A DNA stretch of 64,000 nucleotides from Comamonas sp. B21-038 (GTDB taxonomy: Bacteria > Pseudomonadota > Gammaproteobacteria > Burkholderiales > Burkholderiaceae_C), in assembly GCF_022387135.1 (NCBI RefSeq), contig NZ_CP092462.1, positions 1 to 64,000 of the forward strand, written 5' to 3'. Positions 10,286-24,805 of the stretch are shown in pieces. Each line of letters opens with the position of its first letter. Positions within the stretch are counted from its first letter, which is position 1. Below the pieces are notes generated by a model, which worked only from the letters and a program-made list of their open reading frames with translations, did not search any database and was not told the DNA's origin. The position numbers and the translations under genes are program-made.

Positions 10286-11914
10286 TCAGCGTTTTTTGTG
10301 CGCCCGCATGTCCAGCACCTGGGGCAGGCTGCGCACATCCTGGCCTGCGGCCAGAATCCGGTGCTTCTGGATCTTCTGCGTGCCGGTGGTGGGGATCTCG
10401 TCGGTGAACCACCACCAGCCTGGCACCTTGTAATAGGCCATCTCCTGCTGGCAGAACGCGAACAGCTCCTGGCAGATGGCAGTGCCGGGCGCCACACCTT
10501 CGCTCAGCACGATGCTGGCCAGCACCTCCTCTTCGCGGATGTCATCGGGCGCGGCCAGAACGGCCACCTGGTGCACCTTGGGGTGGGACAGCAGCACGGC
10601 CTCCACCTCGGCGGCCGCAATGTTCTCGCCGGAGCGACGGATGATGTTCTTGCGCCGGTCCATGAAGTGCAGCAGGCCATCGGGGTCCTGCACCACGACA
10701 TCCCCGGTGTGGAACCAGCCGCCCTCCCAGGCCTTGGCGGTGGCTTCGGGGTTGTCCAGGTATTCGCTGAAAAAATGCTTGCGCGGCGTCTCGGCCGAGT
10801 GGCGCACCAGCATCTCGCCAGGCGTGCCGGGCGGCACCGGCTGGCCGCTCTCATCGGCCACCCGCACCTCCAGCCCGGGCGCACCCCGGCCAAAGGAGCG
10901 TGTGCCCACCTGGCGGTCGTCGCCATGGTCGGAGAGGGTGCGCACCACCTCGGTCATGCCCCACAGCTCGATCAACGGAAAGCCAAAGCGCTGCTCGAAA
11001 GCGGCATGCAGCTGTGGCTCCACCCCCGCGCCATAGCCAAAGCGCACGCAGTGCTGTTCTTCCCAGTCGGATGGCGGCTGCTTGAGCAGCAGTGGAATGA
11101 TCACGCCCAGGTAGTGGACGATGGTGGCGCGGCTGCTGGCCACCTCTTCCCACCAGCGGCTGGGCTGAAAGCGGTCGGTCTGGATCTGGCAGCCACCGCT
11201 CAGCAGCATGCAGTAGAACGACAGGATGGAGGCGTTGACATGGAACAGCGGCAGCGGGTTGAACAGGCGCTCGCGGCCTTCCTGGATCGACACATGGCCG
11301 GGGTGGGATGCATACCACTTGCCAGCGGCCAGCTCATAGGCATGCGACAGCACGCAGCCCTTGGGCTGGCCGGTGGTGCCGGAGGTGTAGAGGATGCTCG
11401 CAGGCGTATCGGCGCTCAAGCGGCCCGACGGCTGCGAGCGTGCTGCTGGCAGTGTGATGGCGCTGCCATCTTGCGGATCGGTGCAGACCAGCGCCGGCTG
11501 GTTGCGCGTGTCCTGCAGGGACTGCTGCAGCGCCTCCAGCCGCTCGGGCAGGCAGACGACCATGTCCAGCTGCGCATGGTCGATCAGGTAGTTCAGCTCG
11601 CGGCGCTTGTAGTCGGGATTGATGGGCACACAGCAGATGCCCAGGCTGTTCATCGCCAGCTTGTGCCAGAGGTGCTCGGGCCGGCTTTCCAGAAACAAGC
11701 CCACGCGGTGGCCCACGCCATAGCCGGCCGCCTGGTAGCTCGCCTGCAGCCGCGCAATATGGGCGCCGGCCTGCGTGTAGCTGAACTCGCAGCCCTCGGA
11801 CAGGTAGCTGCGCTTGGGGTTGGCCGGCACTGCCAGCAGGCTGTGGTGGGGGTAGCGCGCGATGGCGGCCTGCAGTGCCTGGCTAATGGTGGTCTGGTCG
11901 GTGATGGCGATCAT
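10286..11914 (-). CDS. ATP-dependent acyl-CoA ligase (CaiC-like)
   Basis: The 542-residue protein belongs to the ANL adenylate-forming family: it activates a carboxylic acid with ATP and transfers it to CoA. The P-loop-like motif is ILYTSGTTGQPKGCVLSH, the A5 motif ELWGMTEVV, the A7/A8 motifs WFHTGDVV and DRRKNIIRRSGENIAAAEVE, and the A10 lysine is in TGTQKIQKHRI. The overall pattern is closest to crotonobetaine/carnitine-CoA ligase-like enzymes. It lies on the strand opposite to the importer/GMC operon, 21 bases behind a glutathione S-transferase gene. A plausible role is activation of the acid formed by oxidation of the imported alcohol. The acyl substrate is not deducible. Confidence 0.87.
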   Translation of the reverse strand: MIAITDQTTISQALQAAIARYPHHSLLAVPANPKRSYLSEGCEFSYTQAGAHIARLQASYQAAGYGVGHRVGLFLESRPEHLWHKLAMNSLGICCVPINPDYKRRELNYLIDHAQLDMVVCLPERLEALQQSLQDTRNQPALVCTDPQDGSAITLPAARSQPSGRLSADTPASILYTSGTTGQPKGCVLSHAYELAAGKWYASHPGHVSIQEGRERLFNPLPLFHVNASILSFYCMLLSGGCQIQTDRFQPSRWWEEVASSRATIVHYLGVIIPLLLKQPPSDWEEQHCVRFGYGAGVEPQLHAAFEQRFGFPLIELWGMTEVVRTLSDHGDDRQVGTRSFGRGAPGLEVRVADESGQPVPPGTPGEMLVRHSAETPRKHFFSEYLDNPEATAKAWEGGWFHTGDVVVQDPDGLLHFMDRRKNIIRRSGENIAAAEVEAVLLSHPKVHQVAVLAAPDDIREEEVLASIVLSEGVAPGTAICQELFAFCQQEMAYYKVPGWWWFTDEIPTTGTQKIQKHRILAAGQDVRSLPQVLDMRAHKKR

Positions 11915-11935
11915 GTCGAGGGCTTCCAGGCAAGG

Positions 11936-12616
11936 TCAGGGCCGGATCAACGGCGACGGAATGGGGTCGATCTGCTGGTCCAGCGCGGCCTGCTTTTCGG
12001 CCTCCAGGCTGCGCAGGAAGGCGGCACGCTGTTGCAGCTGCATCCAGTAGTGCTGGGTGGCCGGCCCCCATTGGGACGACATGCCCAGGTAATCCGACAG
12101 CATCAGCGCATAGCCCACGGCCACATCGGCGGCCGTGAAGCGGCCTGCGCAGAGGTAGGGCTGGTTGTCCGGCATCGCCTGGGCAGCGGTCTCCAGCGCG
12201 CGCAGCCGGCCCAGAAACCAGCGCTCGTAGTCTTCGGCCACCTGGGGCTGGCGCCGCACGGCGGGCTCAAAGAACTGGTAGCGCAGCACCAGGGTCTGCG
12301 GAAAGGTCAAGGTCGCATCGGACATGTGCAGCCAGTTCAGGTAGCTGCCATAGGCGGGGTCGCTGGGCTGCACGTCCAGGCGCTGCGCGGGGTCGCGGCT
12401 GGCCAGGTACTGGCAGATGGCGGCGGACTCGGTCATGCGGGTGTCGCCGTCGATCAGCAGCGGCACGGTGCCCAGCGGGTTGAGCGCCAGATAGTGCTTG
12501 GCCAGTGCGCGGGGCGGAAAGGGCAGCATCTGCAGCCGGTAGGGCAGGCCCAGCTCTTCCAGCATCCATAGCGCGCGGAACGAGCGCGCGCTCACACAGT
12601 GGTACAGCTCGATCAC
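11936..12616 (-). CDS. glutathione S-transferase family protein
   Basis: The product (226 residues) has the two-domain glutathione S-transferase layout: a thioredoxin-like N-terminal domain beginning MIELYHCVSARSFRALWMLEE with a glutathione-binding serine region and the conserved cis-proline/ESAAI pair in PLLIDGDTRMTESAAICQYL, then an all-helical domain. The start chosen is GTG at 12616 with GGAG about eight bases upstream; the frame remains open upstream to 12655, but the fold begins here. It sits between the AraC regulator and the acyl-CoA ligase on the same strand. Members of this group act in detoxification or in catabolic reactions such as isomerisations; no specific reaction can be assigned. 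Confidence 0.87.
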   Translation of the reverse strand: MIELYHCVSARSFRALWMLEELGLPYRLQMLPFPPRALAKHYLALNPLGTVPLLIDGDTRMTESAAICQYLASRDPAQRLDVQPSDPAYGSYLNWLHMSDATLTFPQTLVLRYQFFEPAVRRQPQVAEDYERWFLGRLRALETAAQAMPDNQPYLCAGRFTAADVAVGYALMLSDYLGMSSQWGPATQHYWMQLQQRAAFLRSLEAEKQAALDQQIDPIPSPLIRP

Positions 12617-12734
12617 AGCAAGTCTCCATCCGATGTTGTGCCGCCATCTTGGCACGAATGGACGCCAGTGGCTGCCCTGCAGGTGTCAGCCAGGTTGCAA
12701 ATCGGGCCGGTGTCAGGCCCGTATCTGCGGAGCC

Positions 12735-13778
12735 TCAGGCCGGCGGCCGGGTGCTCTTGCGATACTCGGCCGGGGACATGCCCATCCAGGTGCGGAAGGC
12801 GCGGATAAAGCTTTTGTCATTGCTGAAGCCGGCCAGCTGCGCGATCTGCTTGATCGGCCGGTTGCTGCGGTGGAGCAGGGTCAGCGAGCGTTCGCGCCGC
12901 ACCTCGTCCTTCAGGGCCTGCAGCGATGCGCCCTCGTCCTTGAGCTGGCGGTGCAGGGTGCGCAGCGACAGGTGCAGCTTGGCCGAGAGGCTGTCGGCGC
13001 TGTGCATCGCCGAGGGGTCGGCCGCCAGCAACTGGCGCACGCGCTGCACCATCAACCGGTCGCGGCGGTAGGGACGCACGGTCAGCGGCAGCGCGCGCTG
13101 CAGCATGCGCTGCAACGCCGCTTCGTCGCGGGCAATCGGCAAGGCCAGGTAGCGCGCATCAAACTGCATGCGGGTGACCGGTGCGCCAAACTGCACATCG
13201 CCAGGGAAGAGCAGCGCATACACATCGGCATGGGCGGGTGCGTCGAACGGAAAACTCACCTTGAACAGCGGCAGCGACGAATCGACAAACCAGCTCGACA
13301 GCCCATGCATATTGCGCAGCATGGAGACCAGGCAGAACTCGCGCAGCTCGCCCAGGCCGGTGTGTTCGATGATCTCGACCGTGGCCGTCTCGCCCTGCAC
13401 CTGCAGGCTGAGCGCCAGGTCATCGGTGAGCAGGCCATGGTGGCGGCACCAGCGCTTGAGCGCCACCCCCAGGTTGGGGCTGGTGAGCGAGGCGCGGGCC
13501 AGCATGCCATAGCTGCCCCAGGGCAGGCGGCGGCTGAACCAGCCCAGGGCCTCGTCGTCCAGCTCCTGCATGGCGGCGTCGGAGAGGGTTTCGAACTGCA
13601 AGGCGGTGATGCCAGGGCCATCTTTTTCGACCGCCAAGGGATCGATTTGCGCCAATTGCAGCGCACGATCCGCACTCAGCCCCCGGTGCTGGTAGGCACG
13701 GGCGATTGCCCGGACAAAGGCCATGGGCGTGACTGCGGGGTGGTGCACGACGGCAGAAGAGGGCAGGGGTTTGGGCAT
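12735..13778 (-). CDS. AraC-family transcriptional regulator (OruR/arabinose-binding-like N-domain)
   Basis: This 347-residue protein is an AraC/XylS regulator. Residues 1 to about 225 form the Arabinose_bd domain typical of OruR/ArgR-like AraC regulators, and the C-terminal 100 residues hold the two helix-turn-helix motifs: LSAKLHLSLRTLHRQLKDEG and IKQIAQLAGFSNDKSFIRAF, ending with WMGMSPAEYRK. It is the first gene of a minus-strand set with the GST and acyl-CoA ligase genes, and it diverges from the acyl-CoA synthetase gene at 13931 across about 150 bases. It may control either or both. The effector is unknown. Confidence 0.88.
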   Translation of the reverse strand: MPKPLPSSAVVHHPAVTPMAFVRAIARAYQHRGLSADRALQLAQIDPLAVEKDGPGITALQFETLSDAAMQELDDEALGWFSRRLPWGSYGMLARASLTSPNLGVALKRWCRHHGLLTDDLALSLQVQGETATVEIIEHTGLGELREFCLVSMLRNMHGLSSWFVDSSLPLFKVSFPFDAPAHADVYALLFPGDVQFGAPVTRMQFDARYLALPIARDEAALQRMLQRALPLTVRPYRRDRLMVQRVRQLLAADPSAMHSADSLSAKLHLSLRTLHRQLKDEGASLQALKDEVRRERSLTLLHRSNRPIKQIAQLAGFSNDKSFIRAFRTWMGMSPAEYRKSTRPPA

Positions 13779-13930
13779 GGAGGGTGGGGTTTAAATAGCG
13801 CCAAGCAGGGCCATTGTACTGGCGACATTTGCAACCATCCTGCCATCATTTGCGCGGCACGCTCGCGTATGCTGAAAGACAAGGAAAAAGGCCGCCGGCC
13901 CGGCTGGTTGGGCGGCGGACAGGAGACACC

Positions 13931-15643
<1,713 letters not shown>

Positions 15644-15682
15644 ACCGCGCAGAGCGCCGCCATGCAGCAACCGCCTGTACGA

Positions 15683-17410
15683 TCAATGCCCTTCCAGCTT
15701 GGCTGCCTGCTTGGCAGCGGCGCGGCGGGCCACTTCCAGGCGCTTGCGCAAGGTGATCTCGCTCAAATCCAGCTCCTGGACCAGGCTGCGCAGCGATTCG
15801 TCATTGATGCGGTTGTTGTGCCGCTCGGCGTAGATCGTGTGGCGCTCGACCTTGATGCAGTTGAGCCGCATCTCCAGCTCGGCCACATAGCGCAGGCGCC
15901 GCTCCTGCACGGCGTCAGGCGTGGCCAGGTCCTGCACCTCGGCCGATTCGGGCGTGCGCTCTTCGTCGAGCAGGTCGATACGGTTGCGGTATTCGCGCGC
16001 AATGCGGCCTTCGATTTCATGCTGCTGGGCCTGCCATTCGGTGGGCTGCCGGGCGGCATCGTCGTCGCTCATCGCCAGGCTGTTGATCGCCGCGCGGCAG
16101 GCTGCAATGCGCGCCTGGCGCTCTTCGCGCACCGATTCGGGCTCGCTCGTCGCCTGCACGCGGCGCAGTACCAGCGGCAGGCCGATGCTGCCGATCACCA
16201 AGGTGAACAAGATCGTGCCGGTGGCCAGAAAGATCAGCATATCGCGTGCCGGAAACGGCTGGCCGTTGTTCAGCAGCAGCGGCACGGACAGCGCACCGGC
16301 CAACGTGACCGCTCCGCGAATGCCCGCCAACGTGGTGGCCAGGTTCAGCCAGAGATCGGGTTTCTTGATCAGCTTGCCGGCCTGGTGGGCCTTGTGCAGG
16401 CTGCGGCTGACGCCCAGCATCAGCCAGATCCAGCGCAGCGCCAGCAGCGCGATCGAGATGATGGCCACATAGCCCACCAGAATCCACCAGTCATGGCCGG
16501 CATCGCGCAAGGTCACGCCAATGATCGACGGCAGCTGCAAGCCCAGCAGCAGGAAGATCGCTCCGTTGAAGGCCGATTCGACCATCGCCCAGGTACCGGC
16601 GGTCTGCATGCGCTCGGAGATGTAGTCGGCGCGGTTCAGATCGCCAAAATTGGTGGCCACGCCAGCGGCCACGGCCGCCAGAATGCCGGAGACGCCAATT
16701 TTTTCACCCAGCAGGTAGGCCGCAAACGGCAGCAGCACCAGCAGCAGCACCATCTGGGTGGCCGCCACATCGCCCAGGCGGCGGGTGACGGTATCGCGCA
16801 GGTAGCTGAAGCCCCAGCCCACCGCCGCACCCACGCCCAGGCCGCCCAGGGCGATCCACAGAAATTCCTGCGTGACCTGGGTCCAGGAGAAAACGCCGGT
16901 CAACGTGGCGGCGATGGCGAATTTCAGCGCCACCAGGCCCGAGGCATCATTGAGCAGCGACTCGCCTTCGAGCACATGCATGGTGTGGGCCGGCATGCCC
17001 AGGTTGCGCGTGATGGCCGAGACGGCCACCGCATCGGTGGGCGATATCACGGCGGCCAGCGCAAAGGCCACGGTCAGCGGGATCTCCGGAATCATCCAGT
17101 GGATCAGGTAGCCCAGGCCAATCACGGTAAACAGCACCAGGCCAAAGGCCAGCCGCAAAATAGGGCGGTACAGCGCAAAGAACTCGCGCTTGGGAATGCG
17201 CCAGCCGTCGGCAAACAGCAGCGGCGGAATGAACAGCAGCATGAACAGGCCGGGATCGAAATCGATATGCAGGCCTTGTTGCGGCCAGGACAGCGCAGCG
17301 CCCAGCATGATCTGGATCAGCGGCAGCGGTATGGCCCGGATGTAGCGCGCAATGATGCCGGTGACGGCACCGATCATCAGGACGAGCAGGACGGTTTCGA
17401 CGGTGTGCAT
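15683..17410 (-). CDS. Na+/H+ antiporter (CPA1/NhaP-type)
   Basis: The protein (575 residues) is a monovalent cation:proton antiporter of the CPA1 family. The N-terminal 400 residues are highly hydrophobic with 11-12 predicted helices; family signatures include FIPPLLFADGW, AVISPTDAVAVSAI and ESLLNDASGLVALKFA, the last two containing the ion-site aspartates. The C-terminal 175 residues form a charged cytoplasmic tail rich in arginine and glutamate with coiled-coil character. It exchanges Na+ (or K+) for protons at the inner membrane. The gene is inserted, on the opposite strand, between the acyl-CoA synthetase and liuB, and shares an 82-base divergent promoter region with liuB. Confidence 0.9.
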   Translation of the reverse strand: MHTVETVLLVLMIGAVTGIIARYIRAIPLPLIQIMLGAALSWPQQGLHIDFDPGLFMLLFIPPLLFADGWRIPKREFFALYRPILRLAFGLVLFTVIGLGYLIHWMIPEIPLTVAFALAAVISPTDAVAVSAITRNLGMPAHTMHVLEGESLLNDASGLVALKFAIAATLTGVFSWTQVTQEFLWIALGGLGVGAAVGWGFSYLRDTVTRRLGDVAATQMVLLLVLLPFAAYLLGEKIGVSGILAAVAAGVATNFGDLNRADYISERMQTAGTWAMVESAFNGAIFLLLGLQLPSIIGVTLRDAGHDWWILVGYVAIISIALLALRWIWLMLGVSRSLHKAHQAGKLIKKPDLWLNLATTLAGIRGAVTLAGALSVPLLLNNGQPFPARDMLIFLATGTILFTLVIGSIGLPLVLRRVQATSEPESVREERQARIAACRAAINSLAMSDDDAARQPTEWQAQQHEIEGRIAREYRNRIDLLDEERTPESAEVQDLATPDAVQERRLRYVAELEMRLNCIKVERHTIYAERHNNRINDESLRSLVQELDLSEITLRKRLEVARRAAAKQAAKLEGH

Positions 17411-17447
17411 GGTGCGGATTCGTTTGGCAGCAGACTATTTTTAAAGA

Positions 17448-17457
17448 AAACGCGTTT
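17448..17457. promoter_or_regulatory. palindrome between antiporter gene and liuB
   Basis: AAACGCGTTT is a perfect 10-bp palindrome; with flanks it reads AGAAAACGCGTTTCT. It lies 36 bases before the liuB start and 38 bases before the antiporter start. It is a candidate operator for a leucine-catabolism repressor, but no regulator of the LiuR type is encoded in this window. Confidence 0.35.
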
Positions 17458-17492
17458 CTGAACGGAACGCTAGAACATTGAAGAGGACAAGC

Positions 17493-19100
<1,608 letters not shown>

Positions 19101-19123
19101 TACCCTGAGACAGAGAGGACACC

Positions 19124-19912
19124 ATGAAAAGCACATTTCTGACCGTCGAAGCCGCTGGGCCGGTGGCCACCATCACGCTGACCCAGCCCGATGTCCGCAA
19201 TGCCTTCAGCGACGAGGTGATTGCCGACATCACCCGCGCCTTTACCTGGGTGGGGGCGCAGGCCCAGGTCCGCGCCGTGGTGCTGGCCGCCGAAGGCCCG
19301 GCCTTTTGCGCCGGCGCCAACCTGAACTGGATGCGCGCGATGGCCGATTACACCCGTGAGGAGAACCTGGTCGATGCCGGCAAGCTCGCCGAGATGCTGC
19401 GCGTGATCTACACCTGCCCCAAGCCGACGATCGCGCGGGTGCAAGGCGATGTCTACGCCGGCGGCATGGGTCTGGTCGCTTGCTGCGACATGGCGGTGGC
19501 GGCCAGCCATGCCGGTTTTTGCCTCAGCGAGGTGAAGATCGGTCTGATCCCGGCCACGATCAGCCCCTATGTGATCCGCGCGATGGGCCCGCGTGCGGCG
19601 CACCGCTACTTTCTGACCGGCGAGCGCTTTGACGCCGCTGAAGCACTGCGCACCGGCTTCGTGCACCAGGTGGTGGAGGCCGAGGCGCTGGACAGCGCTG
19701 TGGACGGCCTGCTCAAGCACCTGCTGAGCGCCAGCCCGGCAGCGGTGCAGGCCTGCAAAAAGCTGGTGCTCGATGTGGCCGGCCGCGAGGTGGACGAGGC
19801 GCTGATCGCCGAGACGGTGGCCGGCATTGCCGATATCCGCGCCAGCGCCGAAGGCAAGGAAGGCGTGCAGGCATTCTTGAACAAACGCAAACCCAGCTGG
19901 CTGGGAGGCTGA
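19124..19912 (+). CDS. liuC: 3-methylglutaconyl-CoA hydratase (enoyl-CoA hydratase family)
   Basis: The 262-residue product is a crotonase-superfamily enzyme. The first oxyanion-hole segment is FCAGANLNWM and the second is GDVYAGGMGLVACCDMAVA, with SEVKIGLIPATISPYVIRAM typical of LiuC-type hydratases. In the leucine pathway this enzyme hydrates 3-methylglutaconyl-CoA to HMG-CoA, the substrate of LiuE. The position directly behind liuB and before liuD and liuE supports that role over generic beta-oxidation hydratase. AGAGAGGA precedes the ATG by a few bases. Confidence 0.9.
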   Translation: MKSTFLTVEAAGPVATITLTQPDVRNAFSDEVIADITRAFTWVGAQAQVRAVVLAAEGPAFCAGANLNWMRAMADYTREENLVDAGKLAEMLRVIYTCPKPTIARVQGDVYAGGMGLVACCDMAVAASHAGFCLSEVKIGLIPATISPYVIRAMGPRAAHRYFLTGERFDAAEALRTGFVHQVVEAEALDSAVDGLLKHLLSASPAAVQACKKLVLDVAGREVDEALIAETVAGIADIRASAEGKEGVQAFLNKRKPSWLGG

Positions 19913-20004
19913 AGTACGCATAACGCGGCCTTGGATGGCAGACAGCAAGCAGGCGTTGGCGCTATAAACAGCGCGTTTGCTGACTGGCACTGAGGAGCCC
20001 CACC

Positions 20005-20784
20005 ATGGATACCTGGAACACCATCGTCAACTGGCTGCACGGCATGGGCCTGCATCTGGACAAGGACACCGCCCAAACGGTGGGGCAGGCGGCCGACCAG
20101 GTCGGCCAGGTGGCCGGCCAGATGGGGCAGGCCATGGCGCAGTGGGACTGGGGCCAGCTGATGGCCCTGGCGGCCGCGCTGGGCTGGGCCAGTGGCTTTC
20201 GGCTCTACGCGGTGGTGTTTGTGACGGGCATGCTGGGCGCGACGGGCGTGCTGCACCTGCCCGGCGGGCTGACGGTGCTGCAGCAGCCGGTGATCCTGGT
20301 CATCAGTGGCGCGCTGCTGTTTGTCGAGTTCTTTGCCGACAAGATTCCCGGCGTGGATTCGGTCTGGGATGTGGTGCAGAGCGTCGTGCGTGTGCCCGCT
20401 GGCGCGGCCTTGGCCGCCAGCGTGTTTGGTACCGACAACGCGACGATGGCCACGGCGGCCGCCTTGATGGGCGGCACCCTGGCGCTGAGCAGCCAGGTGG
20501 CCAAGACCACCACGCGCGCAGCGATCAACACCAGCCCGGAGCCGTTCTCCAATTGGGGGGCGAGCCTGCTGGAAGACGGGGTGTCGGTCGGCGCAGTGTG
20601 GCTGGCCATCAACCACCCGCTGGTGTTTGCGGTGGCGCTGGCCGTGGTGCTGGTGCTGATGTGGGTGATGACCTGGGTGCTGTGGAAGTTTTTGCGGGCT
20701 GTGGTGCGCCGGATTCGCCGGTGGCTGGGCCATGAAGAGCCGGTGGCCCTGGCCGCCACCGGCGCGGATCACCAACGATATTGA
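20005..20784 (+). CDS. DUF4126 membrane protein
   Basis: This 259-residue protein is a DUF4126 family member with five to six predicted membrane helices. The family core starts at ALGWASGFRLYAVVFVTGM and includes the re-entrant-like segments ALLFVEFFADKIPGVDSVWD and AINTSPEPFSNWGASLLED. An N-terminal extension of about 55 residues rich in glutamine, glycine and alanine (repeats of VGQ/AGQ/MGQ type) precedes it and is not obviously part of the family core. Function is unknown. It lies inside the liu gene run between liuC and liuD on the same strand, so it is probably co-transcribed with leucine-degradation genes. Confidence 0.85.
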   Translation: MDTWNTIVNWLHGMGLHLDKDTAQTVGQAADQVGQVAGQMGQAMAQWDWGQLMALAAALGWASGFRLYAVVFVTGMLGATGVLHLPGGLTVLQQPVILVISGALLFVEFFADKIPGVDSVWDVVQSVVRVPAGAALAASVFGTDNATMATAAALMGGTLALSSQVAKTTTRAAINTSPEPFSNWGASLLEDGVSVGAVWLAINHPLVFAVALAVVLVLMWVMTWVLWKFLRAVVRRIRRWLGHEEPVALAATGADHQRY

Positions 20785-20840
20785 CCCAGGGCTTGCGAAG
20801 GCGGGCCGGGGACAGGGAAGAAGACTGAGGAGATTGTTGT

Positions 20841-22850
<2,010 letters not shown>

Positions 22851-22912
22851 CGTATGCGCCTCTGCGCTGTCTGTGACGGCGCTGCGCTGCTTTCTGTGCT
22901 GAAATGCCGGCC

Positions 22913-23836
22913 ATGAAAATTCTCGTCTACACCGACAGCGATGCGCTCCAGCCCTGGCTGGACGCGATTCGGCTGCACCTGCCCCAGGCGGACGCCAGCG
23001 GCTGGACCCCGGGCATGGCCCAGGCCGACTACGCGCTGGTCTGGAAGCCGCCGCAGCAACTGTTGGACGAGCAAGGCGCGGGCCTCAAGGCCATTTTCAA
23101 CATGGGTGCCGGCGTCGATGCGCTGTTTGCGCGCCAGTTGCCGCCTGGCGTGCCGGTGCTGCGGCTCGAAGATGCCGGCATGGCCGTGCAGATGGCCGAG
23201 TATGTCTGCCATGCGGTCATCGACCATTTCCGCGACCTGGCGCCGTACCGCGCCCAGCAAAGCGCCGGCGTCTGGGCACAGCAGCCCTTGCGCTTGCGCA
23301 GCGATTTTCCCGTCGGCGTGATGGGCCTGGGTGTGCTGGGCGAGCGCGTGGCCCGGGCGGTGGCGCAGTTTGATTTTCCGGTGCGCGGCTGGAGCCGCTC
23401 GCCCAAGCAGATCGCTGGTGTGGACTGCTATGCAGGCAGTGCCCAACTGCCGGCCTTTCTGCGCGCCACACGCATCCTCGTCAACCTGCTGCCGCTGACC
23501 CCGCAGACCGAGAACATCATCGACGCCAGCCTGCTGGCGCAGCTGCAGCCGGGCGCCTATGTGATCAATGTGGCGCGCGGCGCGCACCTGGTCGATGCCG
23601 ACCTGCTGGCGGCGCTGGACAGCGGCCAGGTCGCTGGCGCCACACTGGATGTGTTCCGCACCGAGCCGCTGCCCGCCGGGCACCCGTTCTGGCAGCATCC
23701 GCGGATCCGCATCACCCCCCACAGCTCCGCCCGCACCTTGCCCGAAGAGACCTTGCAGCAGATCCTGCACAAGCTCCAGGCCTTTGCCGCCGGAGAGAAG
23801 CCTGGCGGCATGGTCTATGCCGATCGCGGATACTGA
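22913..23836 (+). CDS. 2-hydroxyacid dehydrogenase, glyoxylate/hydroxypyruvate reductase A type
   Basis: This 307-residue NAD(P)-dependent dehydrogenase resembles GhrA. The Rossmann motif is GVMGLGVLGERVARAV, followed by LLPLTPQTENIID, NVARGAHLVDADLL with the catalytic arginine region and the C-terminal ITPHSSARTLPEE, where SSA replaces the usual GG of the catalytic-histidine loop. Such enzymes reduce glyoxylate or hydroxypyruvate. Start 22913 gives MKILVYTDSD, the usual family N-terminus; an ATG three codons earlier is also possible, and neither has a strong ribosome site. It lies between liuD and liuE without an obvious role in leucine breakdown. Confidence 0.87.
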   Translation: MKILVYTDSDALQPWLDAIRLHLPQADASGWTPGMAQADYALVWKPPQQLLDEQGAGLKAIFNMGAGVDALFARQLPPGVPVLRLEDAGMAVQMAEYVCHAVIDHFRDLAPYRAQQSAGVWAQQPLRLRSDFPVGVMGLGVLGERVARAVAQFDFPVRGWSRSPKQIAGVDCYAGSAQLPAFLRATRILVNLLPLTPQTENIIDASLLAQLQPGAYVINVARGAHLVDADLLAALDSGQVAGATLDVFRTEPLPAGHPFWQHPRIRITPHSSARTLPEETLQQILHKLQAFAAGEKPGGMVYADRGY

Positions 23837-23877
23837 TTCCGCCCCCCGTTTTTGAGAAATACTCCAGGAGACGCCCC

Positions 23878-24789
23878 ATGGCCCGCTACCCCCAACGTGT
23901 CCAATTGATTGATGTCGGCCCCCGTGACGGCCTGCAGAACGAGAAATCGCCAGTGCCGGCCGCCGTGAAGATCGAGCTGACCCACCGGCTGCAGGAGGCA
24001 GGCCTGACCGAGATCGAGGTGACCAGCTTTGTCAGTCCCAAGTGGGTGCCTCAGATGGGCGATAACGCCGAGGTGATGGCGGGGCTGGCGCGCAAGGCCG
24101 GTGTGCGCTATTCGGTGCTGACCCCGAACCTGAAGGGCTATGAAGCGGCCGTGGCCTCGCAGCCCGATGAGATCGTGGTCTTTGGCGCGGCCAGCGAGGC
24201 CTTCAGCCAGCGCAACATCAACTGCTCGATCGCCGAGAGCATCGAGCGCTTTGCCCCTGTGGTGGACGCGGCCAAGGCTGCCGGCATTGCCGTGCGTGGC
24301 GCGATGAGCTGCACCGTCGGCTGCCCCTATGAAGGGGAGATTGCGCCTTCGCGCGTGGCCTACCTGGCCGAGCTGATGAAGGGCATTGGCGTGGAGCGCG
24401 TGGATGTGGCCGACACCATTGGCGTGGGCACTCCGATCAAGGTGCAAAAGGCGCTGGAGGCCACGTTGCAGTATTTCGATGTTGACCATGTCAGCGGGCA
24501 TTTCCACGACACCTATGGCCAGGCGCTGCCCAACACCTTGGCCTCGCTGGAGCTGGGCATCTGGAACTTCCAGTCTTCCATCGCCGGCCTGGGCGGCTGC
24601 CCCTATGCCAAGGGCGCAACCGGCAATGTCGCCACCGAGGACCTGGTCTACATGCTGCAGGGCATGGGCATCGAGACCGGCATCGATCTGGACAAGCTGG
24701 TCGATGCAGGCATCTACATCAGTGACTTCCTGCAGCGCAAGCCCAACTCGCGCGTGGCCGTGGCACTGATGAACAAGCGCGCGGGCTGA
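23878..24789 (+). CDS. liuE: hydroxymethylglutaryl-CoA lyase
   Basis: The product (303 residues) is an HMG-CoA lyase that splits 3-hydroxy-3-methylglutaryl-CoA into acetyl-CoA and acetoacetate, the last step of leucine degradation. TIM-barrel HMGL-like signatures are VGPRDGLQNEK near the N-terminus (with the catalytic arginine and the metal-binding aspartate), EVTSFVSPKWVPQM, DTIGVGTP, HFHDTYGQALPN with the metal histidines, and the active-site cysteine loop GLGGCPYAKGATGN. Length and motifs match bacterial MvaB/LiuE. It is the last liu gene; the following 116 bases contain a short tandem repeat and a promoter-like site for the next operon. Confidence 0.95.
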   Translation: MARYPQRVQLIDVGPRDGLQNEKSPVPAAVKIELTHRLQEAGLTEIEVTSFVSPKWVPQMGDNAEVMAGLARKAGVRYSVLTPNLKGYEAAVASQPDEIVVFGAASEAFSQRNINCSIAESIERFAPVVDAAKAAGIAVRGAMSCTVGCPYEGEIAPSRVAYLAELMKGIGVERVDVADTIGVGTPIKVQKALEATLQYFDVDHVSGHFHDTYGQALPNTLASLELGIWNFQSSIAGLGGCPYAKGATGNVATEDLVYMLQGMGIETGIDLDKLVDAGIYISDFLQRKPNSRVAVALMNKRAG

Positions 24790-24805
24790 AGGGCCGAGGC
24801 GGGGG

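Noticed and set aside
10298..12571. 757-codon plus-strand frame over the acyl-CoA ligase and GST genes
   Set aside because: Low-complexity histidine/glutamine/arginine translation, no motif; both minus-strand genes are clear.
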